Part shown: in pieces, positions 1-7,844 of the stretch
How positions within the stretch are numbered: position 1 is the first letter of the stretch
How the letters are laid out: every line of letters begins with the position of its first letter
NCBI GenBank assembly: GCA_017477125.1
Contig: JAFUXN010000117.1
Location: 1-55,335 of the forward strand
Source: Selenomonadaceae bacterium
Lineage (GTDB): Bacteria > Bacillota > Negativicutes > Selenomonadales > Selenomonadaceae
Reading direction: 5' to 3'
Length of the DNA stretch: 55,335 nt
Translations under genes and position numbers: made by a program
Notes under the pieces: model-generated
What the model was told of the DNA's origin: nothing
Seen by the model: only the letters and a program-made list of their open reading frames with translations
Databases searched by the model: none

Positions 1-513
1 GCCGCCACGTGAGCAGGCGGGCGCCCATCTTCAACCGCCGCCCATAAAAATTTTATTGATCCTAAAGGTTTCAGACTCAACTGCAGGATAAAGGCGAGCC
101 GCCCCGAGCGGGAGGCGGTCGCCCGTTCTTTCATCGTCGCCCCTTCTGTCCATTAACGGTTTAACATCGACCAAAGGGATTAGGGCGAGCCGCCCCGCGA
201 GTAGGCGGGCGCCCCTTCTTTTCCCCGTCGCCCCTAAAATTTTTTCAGCGCCCACAAAATTTTTATTGACCTCAAAGGTTTCAGGCTCAACGGAAGGATA
301 AGGGCGAGCCGCCCCGAGCGCGAGGCGGGCGCCCTTTTTTCCTCCGTTACCCCTTCCGCCCGTTAACGGTTTAACCTCGATCAAAGGATTAGGGCGAGCC
401 GCCCCGTGAGACGGCGGGCGCCCCTTCTTTCCTCCGCACCCCCTTTCGTCCATTAACGGTTTAACCTCGATCAAAGGATTAGGGTGAGCCGCCCCGTGAG
501 ACGGCGGGCGCCC
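1..513. repeat. Array of six GC-rich hairpin repeats (REP-like)
   Basis: Six copies of a GC-rich palindromic core lie at about 1-26 (cut by the window edge), 93-124, 183-215, 302-334, 392-424 and 482-513. Each core reads GGGCG-AG-CCGCC-loop-GGCGG-G-CGCCC, so it can fold into a 10-bp two-part stem. The spacers are of two kinds: type A contains an AAGGTTTCAG word with an AAAATTTTTATTGA-like stretch, and type B contains TTAACGGTTTAAC followed by TCAAAGGATT. Their order is A-B-A-B-B, and B-type units have a 90-bp period. The array directly follows the stop codon of the short peptide gene at 520-663. It resembles REP/BIME elements; no associated transposase is visible here. Confidence 0.75.
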
Positions 514-519
514 GTTCTT

Positions 520-663
520 TTACTCCCCGCTCATAGCGATCACCGCCCCGATTGCCGCTGCCGTCGCCGCTATTATTGCCAGCGCCCGAGCGTAATCGAT
601 CGCATCGTGCCTTCCCTTGGGCGTTTTCAGATAGTTGATCAGCGTTCGGATATATCCCCTCAA
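520..663 (-). CDS. Short hypothetical membrane peptide (47 aa)
   Basis: This short frame encodes 47 residues and starts at a TTG that overlaps the proA stop codon by four bases (TTGA), suggesting translational coupling. The first 25 residues are polar and basic (RGYIRTLINYLKTPKGRHD). The last 20 are an Ala/Ile-rich hydrophobic stretch (ARALAIIAATAAAIGAVIAM) long enough for one membrane span. I do not recognise a family. The coding signal is the continuous amphipathic-then-hydrophobic composition and the coupling to proA; there is no independent Shine-Dalgarno. The stop codon abuts the hairpin-repeat array. It may be a real small membrane protein or fortuitous. Confidence 0.45.
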   Translation of the reverse strand: MRGYIRTLINYLKTPKGRHDAIDYARALAIIAATAAAIGAVIAMSGE

Positions 664-1916
664 CGAATTTGACCGTTGCCGTTGATCAGATATTTGGTGG
701 TGGTCAACGCCTCGAGCCCCATGGGTCCTCTTGCGTGGAGCTTTTGCGTCGAGATACCGATCTCGGCGCCGAACCCGAACTCAAACCCGTCGGTGAAGCG
801 CGTCGACGCATTGACGAACACCGCCGCCGAATCGACCTCCCATTGAAACTGCGTCGCGTTATGAGCATCTTTTGTGATGATCGAATCCGAATGCTGAGTG
901 TTGTAGTGATTGATGTGCTCGATAGCGGCGTCAACGTTGTCGACGATCTTGACCGACAGGATCAGATCGCCGTACTCGGTCGACCAATCTTCTTCGGTCG
1001 CCGGGATCATATCGGGGCAGATTTTCAAGCAACGGTCGCAGCCGCGGAGCTCGACGCCCTTATCTTCGAGAGCCTTCTTGACGAGCGGGAGGAAGTCGAC
1101 GGCGATATCGCGATGGATCAGGAGAGTTTCCATGGCGTTGCAGACGGACGGGCGCGACGTCTTTGCATTGACGGCGATGTTGATTGCCATATCGAAATCG
1201 GCGGACTTATCGACGAAGATGTGACAGACGCCGGTGCCGGTCTCTATGACGGGTACGGACGCATTTTCGACGACGCGCGAGATGAGCCCGGCGCCGCCTC
1301 TGGGAATGATGACATCGATGAGCCCGCGCATCTTGCACATGACGATGACGGCGTCGCGATCGATGATGTCAATGAATTCGATGGCGTGATCGGGAATGCC
1401 GGCGTCGGTTGCGGCGGCTTGAAGTACTTCGACGATTTTCTTATTGGATCGAATGGCTTCCGAGCCTCCGCGCAGGACGCAAGCGTTACCTGATTTAAGG
1501 CAGAGGGCGGCGGCGTCGACGGTGACATTGGGGCGCGCCTCATAGATGATGCCGATCACCCCGAACGGAACCTTGACGCGACGAATTTTGAGCCCGTTGG
1601 GGCGGACGACGCTGAAATCGGTATTGCCGACGGGATCGGGCAGCTCTGCGGTTTGACGGAGCCCTTCCGCCATGTCGGTGATCCTTTTCTCGTTGAGAGT
1701 CAAGCGATCGATGTATGAGGCGCGGGTACCTCTTGCCTTGGCGGCGTCGACGTCGAGCCCGTTGGCGAAGAGAATTTCCTTACTGCGAGCCTCGAGGGCA
1801 TCAGCCATTTTGAGGAGCGCCTCATTCTTGACGCCGGTCGGGAGGTTGGCGAGTTTAACGCTTGCCTGTTTGGCGGCGGTCGCCTTCGACATAATTTCAT
1901 TCTTTATGATCTGCAT
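660..1916 (-). CDS. proA: Glutamate-5-semialdehyde dehydrogenase (gamma-glutamyl phosphate reductase)
   Basis: ProA reduces gamma-glutamyl phosphate to glutamate-5-semialdehyde with NADPH, the second step of cytosolic proline synthesis. The protein has the aldehyde-dehydrogenase-fold hallmarks of the family: the KVPFGVIGIIYEARPNVT segment, the RGGSEA loop, the PRGGAGL segment, and the catalytic cysteine in RPSVCNAMETLL; the C-terminal TRFTDGFEFGFGAEIGIST block is typical of ProA. Length (418 aa) matches the family. I chose the ATG at 1916 because GGAGTG lies about seven bases upstream; a GTG at 1934 would add six residues that carry the ribosome site. proB is not in the window. A very good sigma-70 promoter sits about 45 bp upstream, so the gene is probably transcribed on its own together with the overlapping small peptide gene. 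Confidence 0.96.
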   Translation of the reverse strand: MQIIKNEIMSKATAAKQASVKLANLPTGVKNEALLKMADALEARSKEILFANGLDVDAAKARGTRASYIDRLTLNEKRITDMAEGLRQTAELPDPVGNTDFSVVRPNGLKIRRVKVPFGVIGIIYEARPNVTVDAAALCLKSGNACVLRGGSEAIRSNKKIVEVLQAAATDAGIPDHAIEFIDIIDRDAVIVMCKMRGLIDVIIPRGGAGLISRVVENASVPVIETGTGVCHIFVDKSADFDMAINIAVNAKTSRPSVCNAMETLLIHRDIAVDFLPLVKKALEDKGVELRGCDRCLKICPDMIPATEEDWSTEYGDLILSVKIVDNVDAAIEHINHYNTQHSDSIITKDAHNATQFQWEVDSAAVFVNASTRFTDGFEFGFGAEIGISTQKLHARGPMGLEALTTTKYLINGNGQIR

Positions 1917-1961
1917 TCTGCTCACTCCGTTCACTCCATTAACTAAAATATTTTCGGTTTC

Positions 1962-1990
1962 ATTATATATTCATACTGTCATTTGTGCAA
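1962..1990 (-). promoter_or_regulatory. Sigma-70 type promoter of proA
   Basis: On the minus strand TTGCAC (1985-1990) and a perfect TATAAT (1962-1967) are separated by 17 bp. Transcription would start near 1955, leaving a 5' UTR of about 40 nt before the proA ATG. Confidence 0.8.
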
Positions 1991-2030
1991 GACCGATTGA
2001 AAAATATCTGGAGAAAAATTTTTGAGGGCA

Positions 2031-2053
2031 AAAAAAATCCCGCCGAGGGGCGG
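2031..2053 (-). terminator. Second intrinsic terminator downstream of flagellin
   Basis: Minus-strand stem CCGCC/GGCGG with a CCTC loop (2040-2053) followed by GA and a run of eight T (complement of 2030-2037). It lies after the stronger hairpin at 2065-2086, giving a tandem terminator between flagellin and the proA promoter. Confidence 0.65.
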
Positions 2054-2064
2054 ACGGGAGCAAA

Positions 2065-2086
2065 GAAAAAATCCGCCGAAGCGGAT
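2065..2086 (-). terminator. Intrinsic terminator of the flagellin transcript
   Basis: Minus-strand hairpin ATCCGC-TTCG-GCGGAT (2071-2086) with a stable UUCG tetraloop, followed immediately by a run of six to seven T. It is 150 nt past the flagellin stop codon; the 2087-2236 stretch between them holds no gene I can see. Confidence 0.85.
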
Positions 2087-2236
2087 CGTAATATGTCAAT
2101 GGTGCTTGATTGCTTATAACGCGAGCGCAAACCCGCCTAACTCGTTGAAAAAATTTATGTATCCATGGATTGATTCCGAACTGATTGCGCGCGCCTAACG
2201 GTTAAGCCGCGCATAGCCGTTCAAGCCGCGAGTCGA

Positions 2237-3814
2237 TTACTGCAGGAGGCTGAGGACGGACGAGCTGTTCTGGTTCGCCTGCGCCAACATCGACTGAGCC
2301 GCCTGGAGCAAGACGTTGTTCCTCGTGTATGCCGTCATTTCCTTCGCCATATCCGCATCTCTTATGGTGGACTCTGCTGCCTGGACGTTCTCGCTGGAGG
2401 TCGAGAGGTTGCTGCTGGTGTACTCGAGACGAGCCTCGACCGCACCGATCGTGGTCTGCTGATCGAGAGCCTTCTGCAGAGCGTTGTCGATTGCCGAAAC
2501 CGCCGCGTTGGCAAGATCCTTCGATGCAATGCTCAGTTTGGTGCCGTCGGAGCCCTTCAAGCCGAGTGCCTCGGAGCGCATGTCGCGCAGACCGACTTTG
2601 ATCGCCTCATTGGAGTTCGCGCCAACCTGGAAGTTGAGCGAGTTGTCGATGTTGTTCTTGTTCGTCGCGTGAATGGTCTCGGTCCAAGCGTTGACAGCCG
2701 CATTCGCAGCCTTCTTCACATTGCCCTGAGAATCGGTGACGCTGATGGTGAAGCCGGCAATCTGCTTCGACGTCTGGTTTGCGGTCTGGTTAGCCGCATT
2801 ACCCGTGGTATTCGAGCCGTAGCCGACAACGCCCGAGCGAACCGTCATGCCCCAAGTCTTATCAGCCGTCTTGACTGCATCGTTGGACGAATCGACGCCG
2901 ATCATGATGCCGGAGTACACATACATCTGTGCGGTAACGGAACCATCACCAGTATGAACTTGATCAGCGGTATCCGGGTTCATTGACTCCTCGAAGTTAT
3001 GAATGGTGCTGTTAAAGCCTATACCGTTGGTCTGGTTTGCTGTACCGGGAGCAGTGAAGTCAGTGGACTGCGAGAACACGACATAATCTCCCTGAGTGGT
3101 AACGAGGCTGGAGTTTGCAGTGTCGGAATAGGTTGCCGTATCAGTCTTGAAAGCGTACTCCTGAACCATTCTGTCGAAGATGGCGTTGACATCGAGAGTG
3201 CTGACTTTGAAGGTCGTGGTATAAGTTCTGCCGTCTTTGACGAAGGACGCGGTGATGCGGTCGGTCGACTGAATCTCGAGGCTCTCACGGTTGCGGTTCA
3301 TGAGATCGGTGAGGATCGTTCCGCCGGTGGTCTCGGTTGCGAGAGACTGGTTGGTGAACGCCGAAACGGTGCCGTACTCACTGCGATAGTTCTTGGAGCC
3401 ATCGACGAGGTACTTGCCGTTGAAGGTGGTCAGTGCGTTGTCATCGATCTGGTCGATGAACTGATCCATTTCCTTCTGAATGATGCGGCGGTCGTCGTCA
3501 GTGTTGCTGTCGTTTGCAGCGTTGATGGCTTTTTCTTTGAGCGCCTTGAGGATTTCGACGGTGCTGGAGACTGCGCCTTCAGCGGTCTTCATCATGCTCG
3601 AACCGTTCTGGGTATTCTGATTCGCCTGATCGAGCGAACGAATCTGAACTCTCATGCGCTCGGAGATCGCATAGCCGGAAGCATCATCCTGTGCGGTGTT
3701 GATCTTCATGCCGCTCGCGACTTTTGCGAGGCTCTTCTGGAGAGCGGTGCTGTTGGTATTCAGCGTGCTGAGAGTGCGAACTGCGCTCATGTTGTTCTTT
3801 ACGACCATTGCCAT
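2237..3814 (-). CDS. fliC: Flagellin
   Basis: This is the flagellar filament subunit, exported through the flagellar type III apparatus and polymerised outside the cell. The N-terminal D0/D1 region starts MAMVVKNNMSAVRTLSTLN and continues with the classic ASGMKINTAQDDASGYAISERM signature (about residues 30-55). The C-terminal D1/D0 region contains AIDNALQKALDQQTTIGAVEARLEYT and ends QSMLAQANQNSSSVLSLLQ. Between them lies a Thr/Asn/Ser-rich surface domain of roughly 280 residues, giving 525 aa. The start is the ATG at 3814 because GGAGG (complement of 3823-3827) is eight bases upstream; the frame is open 32 codons further up but that part is promoter DNA. A sigma-28-like promoter precedes it and a tandem terminator follows, so it is monocistronic. 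pseG at 25.8 kb suggests the filament may carry pseudaminic acid. Confidence 0.97.
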   Translation of the reverse strand: MAMVVKNNMSAVRTLSTLNTNSTALQKSLAKVASGMKINTAQDDASGYAISERMRVQIRSLDQANQNTQNGSSMMKTAEGAVSSTVEILKALKEKAINAANDSNTDDDRRIIQKEMDQFIDQIDDNALTTFNGKYLVDGSKNYRSEYGTVSAFTNQSLATETTGGTILTDLMNRNRESLEIQSTDRITASFVKDGRTYTTTFKVSTLDVNAIFDRMVQEYAFKTDTATYSDTANSSLVTTQGDYVVFSQSTDFTAPGTANQTNGIGFNSTIHNFEESMNPDTADQVHTGDGSVTAQMYVYSGIMIGVDSSNDAVKTADKTWGMTVRSGVVGYGSNTTGNAANQTANQTSKQIAGFTISVTDSQGNVKKAANAAVNAWTETIHATNKNNIDNSLNFQVGANSNEAIKVGLRDMRSEALGLKGSDGTKLSIASKDLANAAVSAIDNALQKALDQQTTIGAVEARLEYTSSNLSTSSENVQAAESTIRDADMAKEMTAYTRNNVLLQAAQSMLAQANQNSSSVLSLLQ

Positions 3815-3855
3815 GGTAATTTCCTCCTTGGTTTTAAATCCATTAAACTTGATCC

Positions 3856-3884
3856 TTATCGGGCAGCTTCCGTACCGCCCTTTA
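3856..3884 (-). promoter_or_regulatory. Sigma-28-like flagellin promoter
   Basis: On the minus strand TAAAGGGC begins at 3884 and GCCCGATAA ends at 3856, close to the flagellar sigma consensus TAAA-N15-GCCGATAA. The spacer is 16 bp if the nine-base GCCCGATAA is taken as the box (one inserted C). The implied 5' UTR is about 35 nt before the ribosome site and ATG at 3814. No sigma-70 -10 element is placed better. Confidence 0.5.
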
Positions 3885-4205
3885 TATAACAAGCGAAGGA
3901 CAAACCGCATGCATCAACCGTCGTCGATGCACATCCGACGCGCCGACGTCCTAGCGATCGGTGCAGTCTGTTCCCCGACTCATTACCCTGATCTCTTTCG
4001 GAGCCCAACCCCACAGCTTGTCGAGCCTCCGATGATCACAAACAGCGTCGCTTGATCTCAAGCCGCCTGCCTGTATCAAAAACAGTATCGTCATTTGAAA
4101 TCAAAAACTTAAGCGCCGTTAAAAAATTTTTTACGTCGGCGGCAGGCAAAATGTTACTGTCGAAAAAATTTTCGTCGGTTATGTTTCTAATGCTTTAGAT
4201 TGTAA
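3885..4205. other. Intergenic stretch between flagellin and the sucrose PTS gene
   Basis: No gene or RNA is recognised here. The stretch holds a GCTTGAGATCAAGC dyad, an A6T6 tract near 4115-4126 and a second A/T run near 4163-4170, all upstream of both divergent promoters and possibly bent or regulatory DNA. Confidence 0.4.
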
Positions 4206-4234
4206 TTGACAACGGCGGCTTTTTTTCTTATCAT
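4206..4234 (+). promoter_or_regulatory. Promoter of the sucrose PTS gene
   Basis: Perfect TTGACA (4206-4211), 17-bp spacer, then TATCAT (4229-4234). Transcription would begin near 4241, about 60 nt before the ATG at 4303, which has AAAGGAGGAGAG upstream. No clear operator was identified. Confidence 0.8.
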
Positions 4235-4302
4235 ATGGCGCATGATGTTGATAATTGTCGGCATCGGTGATGTCCATACTAAAGTAAAGGAGGAGAGTTT
4301 TC

Positions 4303-6225
4303 ATGAAGGACATCAAAATTACCAGTCCGCTTGAAGGCGAGTTGATTCCGTTAAACGAAGTCAATGACCCGGTATTTGCGGGCGGCGCGATGGGTCGAGG
4401 TGCGGCGGTCAAAAATCCGAAGGGCAAAGTTTATGCGCCTTTCGACGGCGAGATCACCGTTTTCTTCCCGACCGGTCACGCCATCGGGCTCAAGTCCACC
4501 GACGGAGTGGAGCTGTTAATCCACGTCGGCATGGACACCGTCAAGCTCAACGGTCAGTGTTTCACGCCCAAGAAAGAGGCGGGCGACAAGATCAAACGCG
4601 GCGAGCTCCTGCTCGAGTTTGATCCTGCCGGCATCATCAAGGCGGGTTACGAGACCACCACACCGGTCGTCGTCACCAACCACGCGGATTTCGGCGACAT
4701 CACTTTCGAGATGGGCAACAAGACGGTCGTGGCGAAAGCTCCGTCGGCGGACGGCGGCGGTGCCAAGGTCGAGAAGGACGCCGACGATGCTCAGTACGAT
4801 GGGTTGCCCGACGAGGAGCGCGTTGCGAAACTCATCATGAAGTATGTCGGCGGTCCCGACAACGTTCGCACGGCGGAGCACTGCGCAACTCGTCTGCGTC
4901 TGATCGTCAACGACAAGTCCAAAATCCAAGAGAAGAAAGTTGAGAACATCGACGGCGTCAAAGGACAGTTCTTCGCCGCTCAACAGTACCAGATCATTTG
5001 CGGCACGGGCTTCGTCGACAAGGTCACCGAGGAGTTCATCAAACTCAAACCGTCACTGGCGGGCGGCGGCGGCAAAGAAGCGGCTTACGAGCAGATGAGC
5101 CTGGTGCAGAAAATCTCTCGTACGCTCGGCGACGTGTTTGTTCCGATCATCCCCGTCCTCGTTGCAACAGGTTTGTTCATGGGTCTGCGCGGCGCCATGC
5201 TCTCGCTCGGCAGCGATTGGGATCCCAACTTCCTGTTGATGACACAAGTTTTGACTGATACGGCATTTGCATTCTTGCCGGCACTCGTCTGCTGGTCGAC
5301 GATGAATAAATTCGGCGGCACGGCGGTCATTGGTATCGTTCTCGGTTTGATGCTCGTCTTCCCGGGTCTGCCGAACGCGTACGTCGTCGGTGGATTCGCC
5401 AACGATCTCAAAGAGATGGGCATGACTTGGCAAGAGGCAGCGGCGATCCCCGAATACGCCGGCAAAGTTCCTATCCCGCTCGATCTCGGCTTCGTCACGA
5501 TCCCGTTGGTCGGTTACCAAGGTTCGGTTCTCCCTGCACTCGTTCTCGGTATTTTCGCTGCGAAACTTCAACACTGGCTTAAAACTTTTATCCCCGACAT
5601 GATCGATCTGATCGTCACCCCGTTCTTGACCTTGACGATCTCGATGGCGCTCGGCTTCCTCGTTGTCGGTCCGATCATGCACGGTCTTGAGCAAGTCGTC
5701 TTCGGCGCCGTCCAATCGTTCTTGGGCATTCCTGTGCTCGGCGGTCTGGTCATCGGCGGTCTGCAACAGGTCATCGTTATCTTCGGTGTCCACCACGTGT
5801 TCAGCGCTCTCGAAATTTATCTCCTCTCGACGATCCAATGCGATCCGTTCAACGCGATCATCACTTGCGCGACGATTGCACAGGGCGGCGCTGCCATGGC
5901 GGTTGCCTTCAAAACTCAAGATGCGAAGAAACGTGCCCTGTATGTTTCTTCTGCAGTTCCCGCGTTCCTCGGCATCACCGAGCCTGCTATCTTCGGTATC
6001 AACCTCCGCTTCATGAAACCGTTCATCTACGGCTGCTGCGGCGGTGCGGTCGGCGGTGCTCTCTCGAGCTTCATGGGTCTTGCCGGTACCGGCATGGGCA
6101 TCACGGTTCTGCCCGGCATGCTCCTCTACATGAACGGTCAAATCCTCCAATATATCATCGTCAACCTCGTGGCGTTGGCGATCGGCTTCGGCTTGACCTA
6201 CACCCTCTTCAAACCCGAAGAATAA
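4303..6225 (+). CDS. scrA: Glucose-family PTS permease, EIIA-EIIB-EIIC fusion, probably sucrose-specific
   Basis: The membrane permease takes up a sugar and phosphorylates it with phosphate passed from HPr. Three domains can be read in order. EIIA (about 1-145) carries His59 in PTGHAIG and the phosphoryl-accepting His74 in LLIHVGMDTV. A charged linker (146-169) follows. EIIB (about 170-245) carries the active Cys194 in AEHCATRLRL. EIIC (about 265-638) is a multi-span membrane domain starting QKISRTLGDVFVPIIPVL, with the ITEPAIFGINLRF loop near its end. Sucrose is the likely substrate because the next gene is a GH32 hydrolase; beta-glucoside or trehalose specificity is not excluded. The A-B-C order is unusual, since most fused family members are BCA or CBA. 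No ScrR-type regulator is adjacent. Confidence 0.9.
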   Translation: MKDIKITSPLEGELIPLNEVNDPVFAGGAMGRGAAVKNPKGKVYAPFDGEITVFFPTGHAIGLKSTDGVELLIHVGMDTVKLNGQCFTPKKEAGDKIKRGELLLEFDPAGIIKAGYETTTPVVVTNHADFGDITFEMGNKTVVAKAPSADGGGAKVEKDADDAQYDGLPDEERVAKLIMKYVGGPDNVRTAEHCATRLRLIVNDKSKIQEKKVENIDGVKGQFFAAQQYQIICGTGFVDKVTEEFIKLKPSLAGGGGKEAAYEQMSLVQKISRTLGDVFVPIIPVLVATGLFMGLRGAMLSLGSDWDPNFLLMTQVLTDTAFAFLPALVCWSTMNKFGGTAVIGIVLGLMLVFPGLPNAYVVGGFANDLKEMGMTWQEAAAIPEYAGKVPIPLDLGFVTIPLVGYQGSVLPALVLGIFAAKLQHWLKTFIPDMIDLIVTPFLTLTISMALGFLVVGPIMHGLEQVVFGAVQSFLGIPVLGGLVIGGLQQVIVIFGVHHVFSALEIYLLSTIQCDPFNAIITCATIAQGGAAMAVAFKTQDAKKRALYVSSAVPAFLGITEPAIFGINLRFMKPFIYGCCGGAVGGALSSFMGLAGTGMGITVLPGMLLYMNGQILQYIIVNLVALAIGFGLTYTLFKPEE

Positions 6226-6254
6226 TTTTCCCTGACTGAAATATAATTTCTTCA

Positions 6255-6283
6255 GCCGTCGGCAGTGGTCGGCGGCATTTTTT
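6255..6283 (+). terminator. Intercistronic terminator/attenuator between scrA and scrB
   Basis: A 9-bp stem (6255-6263 with 6268-6276, two G-T pairs, AGTG loop) is followed by A and six T. It lies between the PTS and hydrolase genes and just upstream of the scrB ribosome site, so it may lower scrB transcription relative to scrA. Confidence 0.75.
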
Positions 6284-6305
6284 CTAATCAGAAGGAGGTT
6301 TATCG

Positions 6306-7745
6306 ATGGAGAAGTTCAACAAGCAGGCGATCGATCTGACGGTCAAAGAGGAACTGCCGTTCAAGCACTACTGGCACAATCAATTCCACCTCGAGATGCC
6401 GCGCGGGCTCATCAACGATCCCAACGGGCTGACCGTGCTCAACGGCGAATATCATGTGTTCTTCCAATGGAACCCGCTCGGCGTGGTGCACAAGAACAAG
6501 TGCTGGGCGCACACCACCACCAAGGATTTCATCAACTATGCGATCCCCGAGCTCGCCCTCTGGCCCACCGACGTTCACGACAAGGACGGCTGCTATTCGG
6601 GCTGCGGTCTCGTCGAGAACAACTGCGTCCGCGTCCTCTACACTTGCAATTCGAAGGACCCCAACAACATTCGCACGTCGGCTCAACGTTTCGGCACGTT
6701 GATGAACGACGGGCGCGTCGAGAAGGACGAGATCATCGTTCCCGATAATCCGTCGGGCTACACCGCTCACTTCCGTGATCCCAACGTGTTCGAGCGTCAT
6801 GGCAAGAGGTACTTCGTCATTGGCGTGCAGCGCAAGAATGAGACGGGCACCGCGCTCGTCTACGAGGAGCAGGGCGAAGAAGAGCAGTGGAAAAATCTCG
6901 GCGAGATCAAAACCGATCTGAAGGACTTCGGCTATATGTGGGAGTGCCCGGGGCTGGTGAACTTCGGCGAGTATGATGCGCTGATCTTCTCGCCACAGGG
7001 GCTTGAGGAGGAGGAGTTCCAATATCAGAACATCTTCCAAGCGGGTTACATCGCGGGCAAGTTCTCGCTTGATTCGATGGAGATGATGCACGGCAAATTC
7101 CAAGAGCTCGACAAGGGCTTTGACTTCTATGCGCCGCAGGTGTTCAGCAATTCGGATCGGAAGATCATGCTCGGCTGGATGGGCATGCCCGACAAGGATG
7201 ATGAGTATCCGACGGGCGATCTCGGTTGGAAGTTCTCGTTGACCATGCCGCGCGTGCTCGAGCTCAAGCAGGGGCACATCTTCTGTCAGCCGGCGGAGGA
7301 GATCAAAGCGCTGCGCAAGAGCGAGAACGCAATCGAGATCAAGGCGACCGATCTCGTGCGTGAGCAGTTGGCGGCGGGTTCGGAATCCGATCTCAACATC
7401 AAGCTCGGCTCCGCGCGGAAGGTGAGCGTAACGTTGAAGTACGGCGAAGAGTCGACCGATATCACGTTCGACAAAGCGACGCAATCAATGACGATCGATC
7501 GGACGGGCATGAAGTTGGGCGGTCGCGGCAAGCGTCGGTTCAAAGTGTTCGCCGATGAGACGCTCGACATTCAATTATTCGTCGACAGGACGGCGATTGA
7601 ACTGTTCGTGCAGGGCGGCGAGGAAACGGCATCGTTCTTCGTGTTCCCGAAGGAGGACATCAAGCCCGAACTGATCGTGAGCTCGGACGCGCCGATTGAT
7701 GTGGTCGGCAAAATCTATGAACTCGGCTCGATCAGCTTCAAATAA
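6306..7745 (+). CDS. scrB: Sucrose-6-phosphate hydrolase (GH32)
   Basis: This cytosolic enzyme cleaves sucrose 6-phosphate, delivered by the PTS protein encoded just upstream, to glucose 6-phosphate and fructose. The three GH32 catalytic motifs are intact: nucleophile Asp38 in NDPNG after WHNQFHLEMPRG, the RDP motif at 157-159 (HFRDPNVF), and the general acid Glu213 in WECPGL. A beta-propeller N-terminal part is followed by a C-terminal beta-sandwich ending with DRTAIELFVQGGEETASFFVFP. Length 479 aa is normal for ScrB. The ATG has GGAGG eight bases upstream. It is separated from scrA by 80 bp containing a terminator-like hairpin and is followed by its own terminator. Confidence 0.95.
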   Translation: MEKFNKQAIDLTVKEELPFKHYWHNQFHLEMPRGLINDPNGLTVLNGEYHVFFQWNPLGVVHKNKCWAHTTTKDFINYAIPELALWPTDVHDKDGCYSGCGLVENNCVRVLYTCNSKDPNNIRTSAQRFGTLMNDGRVEKDEIIVPDNPSGYTAHFRDPNVFERHGKRYFVIGVQRKNETGTALVYEEQGEEEQWKNLGEIKTDLKDFGYMWECPGLVNFGEYDALIFSPQGLEEEEFQYQNIFQAGYIAGKFSLDSMEMMHGKFQELDKGFDFYAPQVFSNSDRKIMLGWMGMPDKDDEYPTGDLGWKFSLTMPRVLELKQGHIFCQPAEEIKALRKSENAIEIKATDLVREQLAAGSESDLNIKLGSARKVSVTLKYGEESTDITFDKATQSMTIDRTGMKLGGRGKRRFKVFADETLDIQLFVDRTAIELFVQGGEETASFFVFPKEDIKPELIVSSDAPIDVVGKIYELGSISFK

Positions 7746-7789
7746 TTGAGCGATCGAAACCGTCAATCAATCGACAAATAAAATTTTTT

Positions 7790-7827
7790 GGGAGGGGCTC
7801 CGACGGACGGGGCGCCCTCCCATTTTT
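7790..7827 (+). terminator. Intrinsic terminator after scrB
   Basis: Stem GGGAGGG (7790-7796) with CCCTCCC (7815-7821), extended inside by GC pairs, followed by A and five T. It ends the sucrose operon and touches the promoter of the next gene. Confidence 0.85.
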
Positions 7828-7828
7828 G

Positions 7829-7837
7829 TGGTATAAT
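7829..7837 (+). promoter_or_regulatory. Extended -10 promoter of the comF-like gene
   Basis: TGG followed by a perfect TATAAT (7832-7837) forms an extended -10 element. No -35 is recognisable because the scrB terminator stem occupies that place. Predicted +1 falls at 7844-7845, on the A of the ATG at 7845, which suggests a leaderless transcript. Confidence 0.6.
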
Positions 7838-7844
7838 GTCGACC

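Noticed and set aside
31..474. 147-codon minus-strand frame through the hairpin repeats
   Set aside because: It is made of the repeat units themselves (recurring GAARP, EVKPL); no ribosome site and the frame reflects the 90-bp periodicity.
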